A stretch of 29,164 nt of DNA from an uncultured Collinsella sp. (GCA_959601045.1 CAUGNZ010000029.1:1-29164), one strand, 5' to 3'; shown: positions 1 to 7,188, counted from the first letter of the stretch. Program-made: numbers and translations. Notes: a model not told the origin generated them from the letters alone.

Positions 1-1548
1 AACATCGTGCGCGACGAGATGGATGCCGCCGGTGCTCAGGAGCTCATGATGCCCATCATGGTCGATGCCGAGCTGTGGCGTGAGTCCGGCCGTATCGATG
101 CCTATGGCAAGGAGCTTGTGCGCTTTGATGACCGCCACGGCCGCGAGTTTGTGCTCGGACCCACGCACGAGGAGACCGTCACGGCCCTAGTGCGCAATGA
201 GCTGCGCTCCTATAAGCAGCTGCCCGTCAACCTGTACCACATTCAGGACAAGTTCCGCGACGAGTTCCGCCCTCGCTTTGGCCTGATGCGCGGTCGCGAG
301 TTCATCATGAAGGACGCCTACAGCTTCTCCGCCACGCAGGAGAGTCTGCAGGAGGAGTACGACAAGATGAAGCAGGCCTATGCCAACATTTGCGAGCGCT
401 GCTACATCAAGGCTCTGCCCGTTGTCGCCGACTCCGGCGAGATCGGTGGCGATACCTCCGTCGAGTACATGGCTTTGGCCGACGCCGGCGAGGCTTCGCT
501 CGTCTACTGCGACGATTGCGGCTTTGCTGCCGATGACGAGGCCGCAAGCACCAAGGTCGTTGTGACCGAGGGTCCTGGCGACGGTACGCTTACCAAGGTC
601 GAGACTCCGGGCATGGGCACCATCGAGGCCGTTGCAAAGTTCTTCGGCTTCCCCGAGAACGGCACGCGTAAGTCTCTGGCACTCATCGACGCCGAGGGCA
701 AGCCCGTCGTGGCCATTGTTCCGGGCGACCACGAGCTCAACGATTGCAAGGCCGAGCATGTCTTTGGCAAGGGCTATCGCATGATGACTGATGAGGAGCT
801 CCAGACCTACGGTCTGCATAAGGGCTTTATCGGACCGGTTAACCTGCCCGAGGGCATTCGGCTGGTGTGCGACGAGAGCCTGCGCGAGTCCAAGCAGTGG
901 GCCTGCGGTGCCAACGAGGTCGATTATCACTTTACCGGTGCCTGCCCCGAGCGCGACTTTACCGTCGACGAGTGGGCCGACCTGGTAACCGTCGTTGCCG
1001 GCGATCCCTGCCCGCACTGCGGCAAGCCGCTCTCTGCTGCTCGCGGCATCGAGGTTTCGCAGGTCTTCCAGCTGGGTACCAAGTATTCCGAGGCCATGGG
1101 CGCCACCTTTATGGACGAGGACGGCAAGGAGAAGCCGCTTATCATGGGTTGCTACGGCGTGGGCGTGTCCCGCTCGCTTGCTGCCGTCGTGGAGCAGCAC
1201 AACGACGAGCACGGTATCGTCTGGCCGGTTTCCGTTGCCCCGTACGAGGTCGCTGTGATTCCGCTCGATCCCAAGAAGGAGGAGTGCGCAACCGTCTGCG
1301 ACCAAATCGTCGAGGGCTTGTGCGCCGAGGGTATCGAGGTCGTCGTCGACGACCGTGACGAGCGTCCCGGCTTTAAGTTTGCCGATAACGACCTTATGGG
1401 ATTCCCGTATCAGGTGGTGCTTGGCAAGCGTGGCCTTAAGAATGGCACCGTTGAGCTCAAGGACCGTGCCACGGGCGAGCGCGAGGACGTGGCGATTGAC
1501 GAGGTCGTCGCCAAGGTTGCCGAGCTTGTTAAGGCGGCCCGCCGTTAA
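1..1548 (+). CDS. proS: Prolyl-tRNA synthetase, 5'-truncated by window edge
   Basis: Class II aminoacyl-tRNA synthetase that charges tRNA-Pro with proline in the cytosol. The reading frame is open from base 1, so the true start lies upstream. About 515 residues are visible against roughly 570 usual for bacterial-type ProRS, so some 50-60 N-terminal residues are missing. Counting from base 7, motif 2 (FRDEFRPRFGLMRGREF) is at residues 83-99 and motif 3 (GCYGVGVSR) at 381-389. Between them (about 200-350) lies the insertion typical of bacterial ProRS that edits mischarged Ala-tRNA, including KSLALIDAEGKPVVAIVPGD. The C-terminal anticodon-binding domain follows motif 3 (APYEVAVIPLD onward). A Cys-x-x-Cys pair (CPHC) sits near residue 335. 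The gene ends TAA and is followed directly by a strong terminator, so it is the last gene of its transcript. The GTG at base 7 is internal, not a start. Confidence 0.97.
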   Translation, partial: NIVRDEMDAAGAQELMMPIMVDAELWRESGRIDAYGKELVRFDDRHGREFVLGPTHEETVTALVRNELRSYKQLPVNLYHIQDKFRDEFRPRFGLMRGREFIMKDAYSFSATQESLQEEYDKMKQAYANICERCYIKALPVVADSGEIGGDTSVEYMALADAGEASLVYCDDCGFAADDEAASTKVVVTEGPGDGTLTKVETPGMGTIEAVAKFFGFPENGTRKSLALIDAEGKPVVAIVPGDHELNDCKAEHVFGKGYRMMTDEELQTYGLHKGFIGPVNLPEGIRLVCDESLRESKQWACGANEVDYHFTGACPERDFTVDEWADLVTVVAGDPCPHCGKPLSAARGIEVSQVFQLGTKYSEAMGATFMDEDGKEKPLIMGCYGVGVSRSLAAVVEQHNDEHGIVWPVSVAPYEVAVIPLDPKKEECATVCDQIVEGLCAEGIEVVVDDRDERPGFKFADNDLMGFPYQVVLGKRGLKNGTVELKDRATGEREDVAIDEVVAKVAELVKAARR

Positions 1549-1578
1549 TCGGCGATTTCACATGTAGTTCGAAATACG

Positions 1579-1627
1579 GGACGGCCCCGCATTTCTCCAG
1601 ATCGGGGACATGTGGGGTCGTCCTTTT
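1579..1627 (+). terminator. Rho-independent terminator of proS
   Basis: The 14-bp arms GGACGGCCCCGCAT (1579-1592) and ATGTGGGGTCGTCC (1610-1623) pair with two G-U pairs. TTTTATC follows. It lies 30 bases after the proS stop codon. Confidence 0.85.
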
Positions 1628-1656
1628 ATCTTGTGGCATGCTCGATATCTAAAAGG

Positions 1657-1690
1657 AAAACCCCACAGCCCTAATGAGCTGCGGGGTTTT
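1657..1690 (-). terminator. Terminator of the phosphotransferase gene (possibly bidirectional)
   Basis: The arms AAAACCCCACAGC (1657-1669) and GCTGCGGGGTTTT (1678-1690) flank an 8-base loop. On the minus strand the one imperfect position becomes a G-U pair, and the hairpin ends in GGGGTTTTCCTTTT, so it fits best as the terminator of the minus-strand gene ending at 1726. It can also back up the proS terminator from the other side. Confidence 0.8.
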
Positions 1691-1725
1691 CTTGTGCCTC
1701 CGATGCGAAATAAATCGCTCAGATA

Positions 1726-2490
1726 TTACTGATAATCGACGACGTCGATCCAGTTCTTCAGGAACTCATCGTTCACGTTGCGCTTACGAGCGAGCTCGGA
1801 AGCGGCGACGATGCTCGTCCACTGACGCACGACCTGCATGGGCATGTCGGCGCGGTCGCAGTAGAGCTCCAAGTAGGCCTCAGCCTGGTCCTTGCTGTTG
1901 AGGGCGAAGAGCAGGTAGGTGGTGGCAACGTCGGCAGCAGGGGAGCCCTGGGTGGCGTGTGCCCAGTCGCACACATAGAGCTGGCCGTCGTCGCCGACGA
2001 TGACGTTGGAGGGGTTGAAGTCGCCGTGGCAGACCTTGAACTCCTTGGTCATGCCGTCCAGACGCTCCTGAAGGTTGTAGCGCGTGGTGGCATTGAGCTG
2101 ATCAAGGCTGTCGATCATGCGGGCGAACTTGTCGCGCTGACGGTTGAGCAGCGGGGAGGTATAGCCGTGGATCTCGATCTGGAGGTCGACGAACATCTCG
2201 AGATACTCACCAAAGCGCTGGGGCTCAGCAGTCATCTTCTCGGCAAGGGTGGTGCCCGGAACCTTCTCGGTCACGAGCGCCCAGCCGTTGGCGTTCTCGA
2301 GCTGGGAAACCTCGAGAGCCTTGGGGCTGCGGATGCCGCACTCATTGATGCGGGCAAGATTCAAAGCCTCGTTGAACACGTCGGAGACAGGCTTGGTCTC
2401 GTTAAAGACCTTGACGATCTTGTCCCCCAGGTCGTAAACGACCTTGTTGCCACGGCGGACGAGCTCGGTCTTGGAATCGGGTAGCAGCAT
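1726..2490 (-). CDS. Aminoglycoside/choline kinase-like phosphotransferase
   Basis: A 254-residue protein with the protein-kinase-like fold of the APH/choline-kinase superfamily. The catalytic loop CHGDFNPSNVIV has H155, D157 and N162. The metal-binding Asp is in VCDWAHAT (D175), followed by a family-typical helix (SPAADVATTYLLF). The N-terminal lobe carries a nucleotide-lobe segment (KIVKVFN, residues 24-30) and EKVPGTTL at 75-82, like the hinge of these kinases. The substrate cannot be read from sequence; such genes are often annotated as antibiotic kinases, but nothing here supports that. The ATG start is backed by AAAGGA 8 bases upstream. It lies 88 bp downstream of adhE on the same strand, with a GC-rich hairpin between them. 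It either has its own weak promoter or depends on read-through from adhE. Confidence 0.85.
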   Translation of the reverse strand: MLLPDSKTELVRRGNKVVYDLGDKIVKVFNETKPVSDVFNEALNLARINECGIRSPKALEVSQLENANGWALVTEKVPGTTLAEKMTAEPQRFGEYLEMFVDLQIEIHGYTSPLLNRQRDKFARMIDSLDQLNATTRYNLQERLDGMTKEFKVCHGDFNPSNVIVGDDGQLYVCDWAHATQGSPAADVATTYLLFALNSKDQAEAYLELYCDRADMPMQVVRQWTSIVAASELARKRNVNDEFLKNWIDVVDYQ

Positions 2491-2522
2491 GGTTGCATCC
2501 TTTCAACGATGCGATAGAAGCG

Positions 2523-2561
2523 ACGGCGGGGGTGTGTGAAACACCCGTGCACCCCCGCCGT
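2523..2561 (-). terminator. GC-rich hairpin after adhE, possible terminator
   Basis: ACGGCGGGGGTG (2523-2534) and CACCCCCGCCGT (2550-2561) form a perfect 12-bp stem just beyond the adhE stop. On the minus strand there is no clean U-run after the stem (CGCTTCTATC follows). It may therefore terminate poorly, act as an mRNA-stabilising 3' end, or allow partial read-through into the phosphotransferase gene. Confidence 0.55.
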
Positions 2562-2578
2562 TAAAAACCGTGCTAAAA

Positions 2579-5227
2579 CTAGCAGACGGCGTAGTCCTGA
2601 GGCTCGCGGCCGTAGTAGGCGTCCAGGTAGAGCTCCTTGATTTCGCTCATGAGCGGGTAGCGCGGGTTTGCGCCGGTGCACTGGTCGTTGAATGCCTGCT
2701 CGGTCATCTCGTCGAGGGTGTCGAGGAAGTACTGCTCGTCAACACCGTAGTCGGCGATGGTCTTCTTGACGCCGATGAAGTCCTTGAGTTCCTCGAGCTT
2801 CGTGATGAAGTTCTCGAAGACCTCCTTGTCGTCCTTGCCCTCGATGCCGCAGTACTTGGCCATCTCGGCGTAGTTGTGCAGCGCGTTGGGGTAAGGATAC
2901 TGGGAGAAGGTACCCATCTTGACGGGAGCCTCGGCGGCGTTGTAGCGCATAACGCGGGTCAGGATGACGGCGTTGGCGAGGCCGTGAGGCAGGTGATGGA
3001 AGGCGCCGAGCTTGTGAGCCATGGAGTGGTTGAGGCCCAGGAAGGCGTTGGCGAAGGCCATACCGGCCATGCAGGAGGCGTTGTGCATCTCCTCGCGGGC
3101 GTGCGGGTCCTTGGCGCCGTTCGTGAAGCTGGAGGGCAGGTTCTCGAAGACGAGCTTAGCAGCGCGCTCGGAGAGGCCCTTGGTGTAGTCGGAAGCCATG
3201 ATGGAGACGTAGGACTCGATGGCGTGGGTCATGACGTCGATGCCGGAGGCAGCGGTCAGGCCGCGCGGGGCGGTCATGCAGTTGTCGGCGTCAACGATAG
3301 CCATGTTGGGGAGCAGCGCGTAGTCGGCGAGCGGCCACTTGATGCCGGTCTCCTTGTCGGTGATGATGGCGAACGGCGTGCACTCGGAGCCGGTACCCGA
3401 AGAGGTCGGGACGGCGACGAAGTAGGCCTTCTTGCCCATCTCGGGGAAAGTGAAGATACGCTTGCGGATGTCCATGAAGTCCATGGCCATGTCCTCAAAC
3501 TTGCACTCGGGGTGCTCGTACATCATCCACATGATCTTGCCGGCGTCCATAGCGGAGCCACCGCCGACGGCGATGATCACGTCAGGCTCAAAGAGAGCCA
3601 TCTGCTTGGCGCCGCGACGTGCGCACTGCAGCGACGGATCGGGCTCGACGTCGTAGAAGCAGTCGTGGGCGATGCCCATCTCGTCGAGCTTGGCCTCGAT
3701 GGCGCGGGTGTTGCCATTCTTGAAGAGGAACTGGTCGGTGACGATGAAGGCGCGCTTCTTGCCCATGACGGTACCGAGCTCGTCGAGGGCGACGGGCGTG
3801 GAACCCTTCTTGAAGTAGACCTTCTCGGGAGCGCGGAACCACAGCATGTTCTCACGGCGCTCGGCCACAGTCTTAACGTTGATCAAGTGCTTCACCCCAA
3901 CGTTCTCGGAGACGGAGTTGCCGCCCCAGGAGCCGCAGCCCAGGGTCAGAGACGGCTTCATGCCAAAGTTGTACAGGTCACCGATGCCGCCGTGCGAGGA
4001 CGGGGTGTTGATGACGATACGGCAGGCCTTCATGACGTGCTCGAACAGGCTGATCTTCTCGGCCTGGGCGGGGTGCACGTACAGAGAGGCGGTGTGGCCC
4101 GGGCCACCGGCGAGCACCAGGTGCTCGGCCTTGTCGACTGCCTCCTGGAAGTCCTTGGCGTGGTACATGGCCAGGACCGGGGAGAGCTTCTCGTGGGAGA
4201 ACTCCTCCTTGGCGGGGTCGGTGGAGGTGACCTCGGCGATCAGGATCTTGGTCTTGGCGGGAACCTCGATGCCTGCGAGCTCGGCGATCTTGGCGGCAGC
4301 CATGCCGGGGATGCGGTGGTCGAGAGCGCCGTTCTTGAACATGGCGGCACGCAGAGCCTCCATCTCGGCACCCTGCTTGACGAAGTAGCAGCCGCGCTTC
4401 TGGAACTCGGCCTTAACCTGGTCATAGATGGTGTCGATGACGGTCACGGACTGCTCGGAAGCGCAGATCATGCCGTTGTCGAAGGTCTTGGAGTGGATGA
4501 TGGAGTTGACGGCGAGCAGCACGTCGGCGGTGTCGTCGATGACGACCGGGGTGTTACCGGCGCCAACGCCCAGGGCGGGCTTGCCCGAGGAGTAGGCGGC
4601 CTTGACCATGCCCGGGCCACCGGTGGCGAGGATGATGTCGACGTCGCGCATGACCATGTTGGTCAGCTCGATGGAGGGGACATCGACCCAGCCGATGATG
4701 CCCTCGGGGGCACCGGCCTTGACGGCGGCGTCAAGCACGAGCTTAGCGGCGGCGATGGTGCACTTGGCGGCAGCCGGGTGCGGGGAGATGATGATGGCGT
4801 TGCGGGTCTTCAGGCTGATCAGCGTCTTGAAGATCGCAGTGGAGGTGGGGTTGGTCGTCGGGATGACGGCGCCCACGATGCCGATGGGCTCGGCGATCTT
4901 GGTGATGCCGTAGGCCTCGTCGCGCTCCAGGACACCACAGGTCTTGGTGTTCTTGTAAGCGTTGTAGATGTACTCTGCGGCGTAGTGGTTCTTGATGACC
5001 TTGTCCTCAAGAACGCCGCGGCCGGTCTCCTCGATGGCCATCTTCGCCAACGGGATACGAGCCTTGTTGGCGGCCATGGCGGCCTCATAGAAGATCTTGT
5101 CGACCTGCTCCTGCGTGTACGTAGCAAAAAGCGCCTGGGCCTCTCGCATCTGAGCGAGCTTAGCCTCAAGCGCCTCTACGTTGTCCACAATTGCGGGAGT
5201 AGTGTTTTCCGGTGACTTTTTCACCAT
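2579..5227 (-). CDS. adhE: Bifunctional acetaldehyde-CoA / alcohol dehydrogenase
   Basis: An 882-residue fused enzyme that reduces acetyl-CoA to acetaldehyde and then to ethanol, regenerating two NAD+ during anaerobic fermentation. Family members form long cytosolic helical filaments (spirosomes). Residues 1 to about 450 are the aldehyde dehydrogenase half, with catalytic Cys255 in NGMICASEQS and the nucleotide motif GVGAGNTP near 220. Residues from about 460 are the iron-dependent alcohol dehydrogenase half, with GGGSAMDAGK at 555-564 and PTSSGTGSE at 607-615. The Fe ligands are predicted as D664, H668, H734 and H748; their spacing (4, 66, 14) matches the E. coli enzyme. Length is normal (about 870-890). 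The ATG start is preceded by AAGGAG 7 bases upstream. It is transcribed away from the transposase unit, behind a promoter region with palindromic sites. A long open frame on the opposite strand is only a shadow. Confidence 0.97.
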   Translation of the reverse strand: MVKKSPENTTPAIVDNVEALEAKLAQMREAQALFATYTQEQVDKIFYEAAMAANKARIPLAKMAIEETGRGVLEDKVIKNHYAAEYIYNAYKNTKTCGVLERDEAYGITKIAEPIGIVGAVIPTTNPTSTAIFKTLISLKTRNAIIISPHPAAAKCTIAAAKLVLDAAVKAGAPEGIIGWVDVPSIELTNMVMRDVDIILATGGPGMVKAAYSSGKPALGVGAGNTPVVIDDTADVLLAVNSIIHSKTFDNGMICASEQSVTVIDTIYDQVKAEFQKRGCYFVKQGAEMEALRAAMFKNGALDHRIPGMAAAKIAELAGIEVPAKTKILIAEVTSTDPAKEEFSHEKLSPVLAMYHAKDFQEAVDKAEHLVLAGGPGHTASLYVHPAQAEKISLFEHVMKACRIVINTPSSHGGIGDLYNFGMKPSLTLGCGSWGGNSVSENVGVKHLINVKTVAERRENMLWFRAPEKVYFKKGSTPVALDELGTVMGKKRAFIVTDQFLFKNGNTRAIEAKLDEMGIAHDCFYDVEPDPSLQCARRGAKQMALFEPDVIIAVGGGSAMDAGKIMWMMYEHPECKFEDMAMDFMDIRKRIFTFPEMGKKAYFVAVPTSSGTGSECTPFAIITDKETGIKWPLADYALLPNMAIVDADNCMTAPRGLTAASGIDVMTHAIESYVSIMASDYTKGLSERAAKLVFENLPSSFTNGAKDPHAREEMHNASCMAGMAFANAFLGLNHSMAHKLGAFHHLPHGLANAVILTRVMRYNAAEAPVKMGTFSQYPYPNALHNYAEMAKYCGIEGKDDKEVFENFITKLEELKDFIGVKKTIADYGVDEQYFLDTLDEMTEQAFNDQCTGANPRYPLMSEIKELYLDAYYGREPQDYAVC

Positions 5228-5267
5228 TTGTGTCTCCTTGCGATCGGAGATTTACCCTACGTCTTGC

Positions 5268-5276
5268 ATGATAGCA
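5268..5276 (-). promoter_or_regulatory. Candidate extended -10 of adhE
   Basis: Minus strand reads TGC-TATCAT, an extended -10 (TGn plus TATCAT). It would start transcription near 5261 and give a leader of about 33 bases containing the AAGGAG ribosome site. No good -35 hexamer is present at 16-18 bp. This is predicted only. Confidence 0.5.
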
Positions 5277-5319
5277 ATAAATAATTCGGTAAACGGTAAG
5301 ATTCCCGTAAAAGGCATAC

Positions 5320-5349
5320 TAAAACGTTTCAATTAAATGAACCGTTTCA
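5320..5349. promoter_or_regulatory. Paired CG-centred palindromes upstream of adhE (candidate operators)
   Basis: TAAAACGTTTCA (5320-5331) and TGAACCGTTTCA (5338-5349) are near-palindromes centred on CG, 18 bp apart. They resemble operators of LacI/GalR-family regulators (TGAAACGTTTCA type). A third, weaker site GGTAAACGGTAA lies at 5288-5299, in the -35 region of the candidate promoter. The regulator is not encoded here. Confidence 0.45.
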
Positions 5350-5380
5350 ACTATATCCATCAGCCCAATGCATCGCCCCG

Positions 5381-5429
5381 CTCATTGGGGACAGACTTAC
5401 ATGAGTGCTTTCACTCATTTGGGACAGAC
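5381..5429 (+). repeat. Left 49-bp inverted repeat with REP-like hairpin
   Basis: Contains two copies of the core GGGACAGAC (one inside CATTGGGGACAGACTTA). Between them is a perfect 7-bp hairpin, ATGAGTG (5401-5407) / CACTCAT (5412-5418), with a 4-base loop. It differs from the reverse complement of 6391-6439 at only 3 positions. Confidence 0.9.
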
Positions 5430-5475
5430 ATGGATTTGCGATTTTGCCGTTCTGGGCCTGTTTTTGGCGCGGATT

Positions 5476-5484
5476 GGCTATAAA
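5476..5484 (+). promoter_or_regulatory. Candidate -10 of the transposase gene
   Basis: GGC-TATAAA (5476-5484) lies inside the unit, between the left repeat and the gene, and fits the GC-TAnnnT pattern seen at other promoters in this window. No clear -35 is present. Confidence 0.35.
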
Positions 5485-5559
5485 TAGGTCACAGGCTCAG
5501 CATTTCGCGTTCCTTCTCTCCTTTTAGGTGTTGCCTGTACGGCTTTGAAAGGAGAGACC

Positions 5560-6336
5560 ATGCCCCGATGCGCCCGCGAAATTTCGCTCACCGGCTATTA
5601 CCACGTCTTTGACCGCGGCAACTCCAAACAGATCATTTTTGAAGACGATTCCGACCGGTATCGTTTCTTATCGGACATCTCGGACAGGTTCGCGTGCCAT
5701 GACGTGGCGGTGTTGGCCTGGTGCCTTATGGACAACCACTTCCATTTGATGGTTGATGATCCATTTGATAACCTTTCAAAGTCAATGCAGTGCGCGCTGA
5801 CGGCCTATGCCAAGTATTTCAATGGGAAAACCGGAAGAACGGGCCACCTGTTTGATAATCGCTATTCGCGGGTCGCGGTCGAGTCGGACACGCAGGCGGT
5901 GCAGTTACTCGATTATATCCATCTTAATCCCGTGAAAGGCGCGCTCGACTCGCTCGAGGCGTACCGTTGGTCAAGCTATAAGGCATACCAGCTGGGCTAC
6001 GATCCCTTTGACATCTGTGATGCGGCCCCCATGCTCGATATTGTCGGGGGTTCCCGTCGCTATTGCGAGCATCTTAAGGAAGTTGCCGCGCGGATCTGGT
6101 CAGTTGAAATTCTTCCGCGTCGACGGATTCCCGACGAGGATGCCCTCACCGTCGCACGCGAGGCCCTGCCGAGCATTGATCCTGTGCTGCTCAAGGCCCT
6201 GCCGCGCCCCGAACGCGATGCCTGTCTGCTAAGGCTCAGGCGGGCCCATCTCACGGTCAAGCAAATTGCCCGTATCACCGGTATCGGCGCTACAAGCGTA
6301 ACCAAGGCCACCACAGGCTGGAACGAGGCGGCCTGA
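5560..6336 (+). CDS. Y1/HUH (RAYT-type) transposase
   Basis: A 258-residue member of the Y1_Tnp (IS200/REP-associated tyrosine transposase) superfamily. These are single-strand DNA nucleases that cut next to short hairpins through a covalent phosphotyrosine. Visible family marks are YYHVFDRGNSK near the N terminus (13-23), the metal-binding HUH pair H60-F-H62 in DNHFHLMV, GHLFDNRYSRV (95-106), and DYIHLNPVKGAL (118-129); Y119 is the probable nucleophile by family position. YRWSSYKAY at 135-143 is also typical. Residues about 195-258 form a C-terminal helix-turn-helix-like extension (LTVKQIARITGIGATSVTKA) absent from short IS200 TnpA. The ATG at 5560 is chosen because AAAGGAG ends 6 bases before it; an upstream TTG in frame would overlap that site. 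The gene is intact and flanked by inverted repeats. Confidence 0.9.
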   Translation: MPRCAREISLTGYYHVFDRGNSKQIIFEDDSDRYRFLSDISDRFACHDVAVLAWCLMDNHFHLMVDDPFDNLSKSMQCALTAYAKYFNGKTGRTGHLFDNRYSRVAVESDTQAVQLLDYIHLNPVKGALDSLEAYRWSSYKAYQLGYDPFDICDAAPMLDIVGGSRRYCEHLKEVAARIWSVEILPRRRIPDEDALTVAREALPSIDPVLLKALPRPERDACLLRLRRAHLTVKQIARITGIGATSVTKATTGWNEAA

Positions 6337-6390
6337 GGTGTGGAGTGGGGCCGATCTATGCACTGTGAACTTAGGAAAGCATTCATCTAA

Positions 6391-6439
6391 GTCTGTCCCC
6401 AATGCGTGAAAACACTCATGTAAGTCTGTCCCCAATGAG
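6391..6439 (-). repeat. Right 49-bp inverted repeat
   Basis: Reverse complement of the left repeat with 3 mismatches. It again has two GTCTGTCCCC cores and a 7-bp hairpin, ATGCGTG (6402-6408) / CACTCAT (6413-6419), with a 4-base loop and one mismatched pair. It ends just before the rpmB terminator. Confidence 0.9.
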
Positions 6440-6444
6440 TGCGA

Positions 6445-6480
6445 GTAAAAAAGGCGCCCTCCGTAGGTGAGGGCGCCTTT
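6445..6480 (-). terminator. Terminator of rpmB
   Basis: A perfect 12-bp stem AAAGGCGCCCTC / GAGGGCGCCTTT (6450-6461 and 6469-6480) is followed on the minus strand by TTTTTTACT. It lies about 70 bases beyond the rpmB stop codon. Confidence 0.9.
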
Positions 6481-6548
6481 GGTAAGTTCTATGTGAACGC
6501 GAGGTCTTTGACCCGGAGAGTCCGAGGTACTTGTTGGTAAGACCTTAT

Positions 6549-6737
6549 TTAGGAGCGCGCAACCTTGCCGGACTTGAGGCAGGTGGAGCAAACGTTCATC
6601 TTGCGACGGTGACCATCGACGACGACGTAAACGCGCTGGATGTTGGGGCGGAACTTACGGTTGGTGACGCGGTGAGAGTGGCTGATGGAGCGACCGGCAA
6701 CGGGGTGCTTACCGCAAACTTCGCAAACTTTGGACAT
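6549..6737 (-). CDS. rpmB: 50S ribosomal protein L28
   Basis: A 62-residue ribosomal large-subunit protein bL28. The sequence starts MSKVCEVCGKHPVAGRSISH and has the basic segment RKFRPNIQRV typical of the family. Two Cys-x-x-Cys pairs (CEVC near the start and CSTC near the C terminus) make this the zinc-binding form. The ATG at 6737 is chosen over an in-frame upstream start because AGGAGGG lies 7 bases before it and homologues begin here. It is a single-gene transcript with its own terminator, divergent from the pyr operon. Confidence 0.96.
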   Translation of the reverse strand: MSKVCEVCGKHPVAGRSISHSHRVTNRKFRPNIQRVYVVVDGHRRKMNVCSTCLKSGKVARS

Positions 6738-6791
6738 AACTGACCCTCCTTGGGCGACAAACGAACATGTCGCGTTAACAAACAAGCCTGA

Positions 6792-6800
6792 ACTATAGCA
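6792..6800 (-). promoter_or_regulatory. Candidate extended -10 of rpmB
   Basis: Minus strand TGC-TATAGT lies about 55 bases upstream of the rpmB start. It is identical to the candidate rpsT promoter element at 19480-19488. No consensus -35 is present. Confidence 0.5.
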
Positions 6801-7025
6801 CAGAAGCAGCTCCCTGTGCGTAATCTACACAGAGATATTCCTCTTTTGGCGATAGTGCTCACGCCACGGCCCTGGACGTAGATCCGATTTGCGTGCAGCA
6901 GAGGGGATTATGCCAGCTCGTGCGTGCGTTTTCAAGCTCGTCCCACAAATATATATAGGTTTATGGAGCATTGGGCTCCGTTTACGGATTGTTCTGTATT
7001 TATGCTCGCAATTAAGCTCGAGGTT

Positions 7026-7034
7026 GGCTACACT
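7026..7034 (+). promoter_or_regulatory. Candidate promoter of the pyr operon
   Basis: GGC-TACACT fits the window-wide -10 pattern. A start about 7 bases downstream (near 7041) would place the whole set of leader hairpins (7053-7141) in the RNA. The -35 is weak. Confidence 0.4.
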
Positions 7035-7052
7035 ATCCCTTGACCATTAAAG

Positions 7053-7149
7053 GGGTACGAGATACCCACATGGAATTACATAGCTGCCAAAGAGCAGCCC
7101 TTCCTGTGGGTGTCTGGTCCGCTTTAAGCGGTCGGGCATCTATTTTTTT
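7053..7149 (+). promoter_or_regulatory. pyr operon attenuator with competing hairpins (probable PyrR target)
   Basis: Three helices share sequence and cannot coexist. A 5' hairpin pairs GGGTA 7053-7057 with TACCC 7063-7067 (loop CGAGA). A long antiterminator-like stem pairs GATACCCACA 7061-7070 and GGAA 7072-7075 with TTCC 7101-7104 and TGTGGGTGTC 7105-7114; it encloses a small GCTGC/GCAGC stem. The terminator, listed separately, is at 7108-7149. This order (anti-antiterminator, antiterminator, terminator) matches PyrR-controlled leaders, where PyrR with UMP stabilises the first hairpin and stops transcription. pyrR is the next gene. The match to the known PyrR-binding consensus is only partial (a GAGA loop). 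Confidence 0.65.
7108..7149 (+). terminator. Attenuator terminator in the pyr leader
   Basis: The stem GGGTGTCTGG-T-CCGCT / AGCGGTCGGGCATCT (7108-7123 with 7127-7141) has several G-U pairs and one bulged T. A run of seven T (7143-7149) follows. It stands 39 bases before the pyrR start and shares 7108-7114 with the antiterminator-like stem. Confidence 0.75.
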
Positions 7150-7188
7150 GACTGTGTCAGCAGTCAAGACATGTGAGGAAGGAGATCG

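Larger units (their letters stand above)
5228..5559. other. Intergenic region: adhE promoter/operators and left end of the transposase unit
   Basis: This 332-bp gap separates divergent adhE and the transposase gene. From the adhE side it holds the adhE leader, a candidate -10, three CG-centred palindromes (5288-5349), the left inverted repeat of the transposase unit (5381-5429) and a candidate promoter for the transposase (5476-5484). I see no RNA gene or credible small ORF in it. Confidence 0.7.
5381..6439 (+). mobile_element. Transposase unit bounded by 49-bp inverted repeats
   Basis: A 1,059-bp unit containing one Y1/HUH transposase gene, with 49-bp inverted repeats (46/49 identical) as outer ends. 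Left arm is 5381-5429, right arm 6391-6439. It sits between the adhE regulatory region and the rpmB terminator without breaking either. I could not identify a target-site duplication, which is expected for single-strand Y1 transposition. Whether the whole block moves as one, or the repeats are REP-like substrates of a domesticated transposase, cannot be decided from one copy. Confidence 0.75.
6738..7188. other. Divergent intergenic region: rpmB promoter and pyr operon promoter/leader
   Basis: A 451-bp gap. Next to rpmB are its leader and candidate -10. The middle (about 6800-6990) shows no gene; an AT-rich stretch offers a possible second rightward promoter (TTTTCA 6929-6934, 17 bp, TATATA 6952-6957). 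From 7026 on lie the proximal pyr promoter and attenuator-like leader. I see no tRNA or small RNA signature. Confidence 0.65.

Noticed and set aside
2570..5215. An 881-codon open frame on the plus strand opposite adhE
   Set aside because: It mirrors adhE exactly and is rich in Val, Leu, Gly, Asp and His, as expected when a G/C-biased gene is read on the other strand in the matching frame. There is no ribosome site and no recognisable domain.
5381..6439. A CRISPR-like or tandem repeat interpretation of the GGGACAGAC copies
   Set aside because: There are only four cores, paired as inverted ends of a transposase unit, with no regular spacers and no cas genes.
6229..6591. A 120-codon minus-strand frame between the transposase and rpmB
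   Set aside because: It overlaps the transposase 3' end, the right inverted repeat and the rpmB terminator, so it is not a credible gene.
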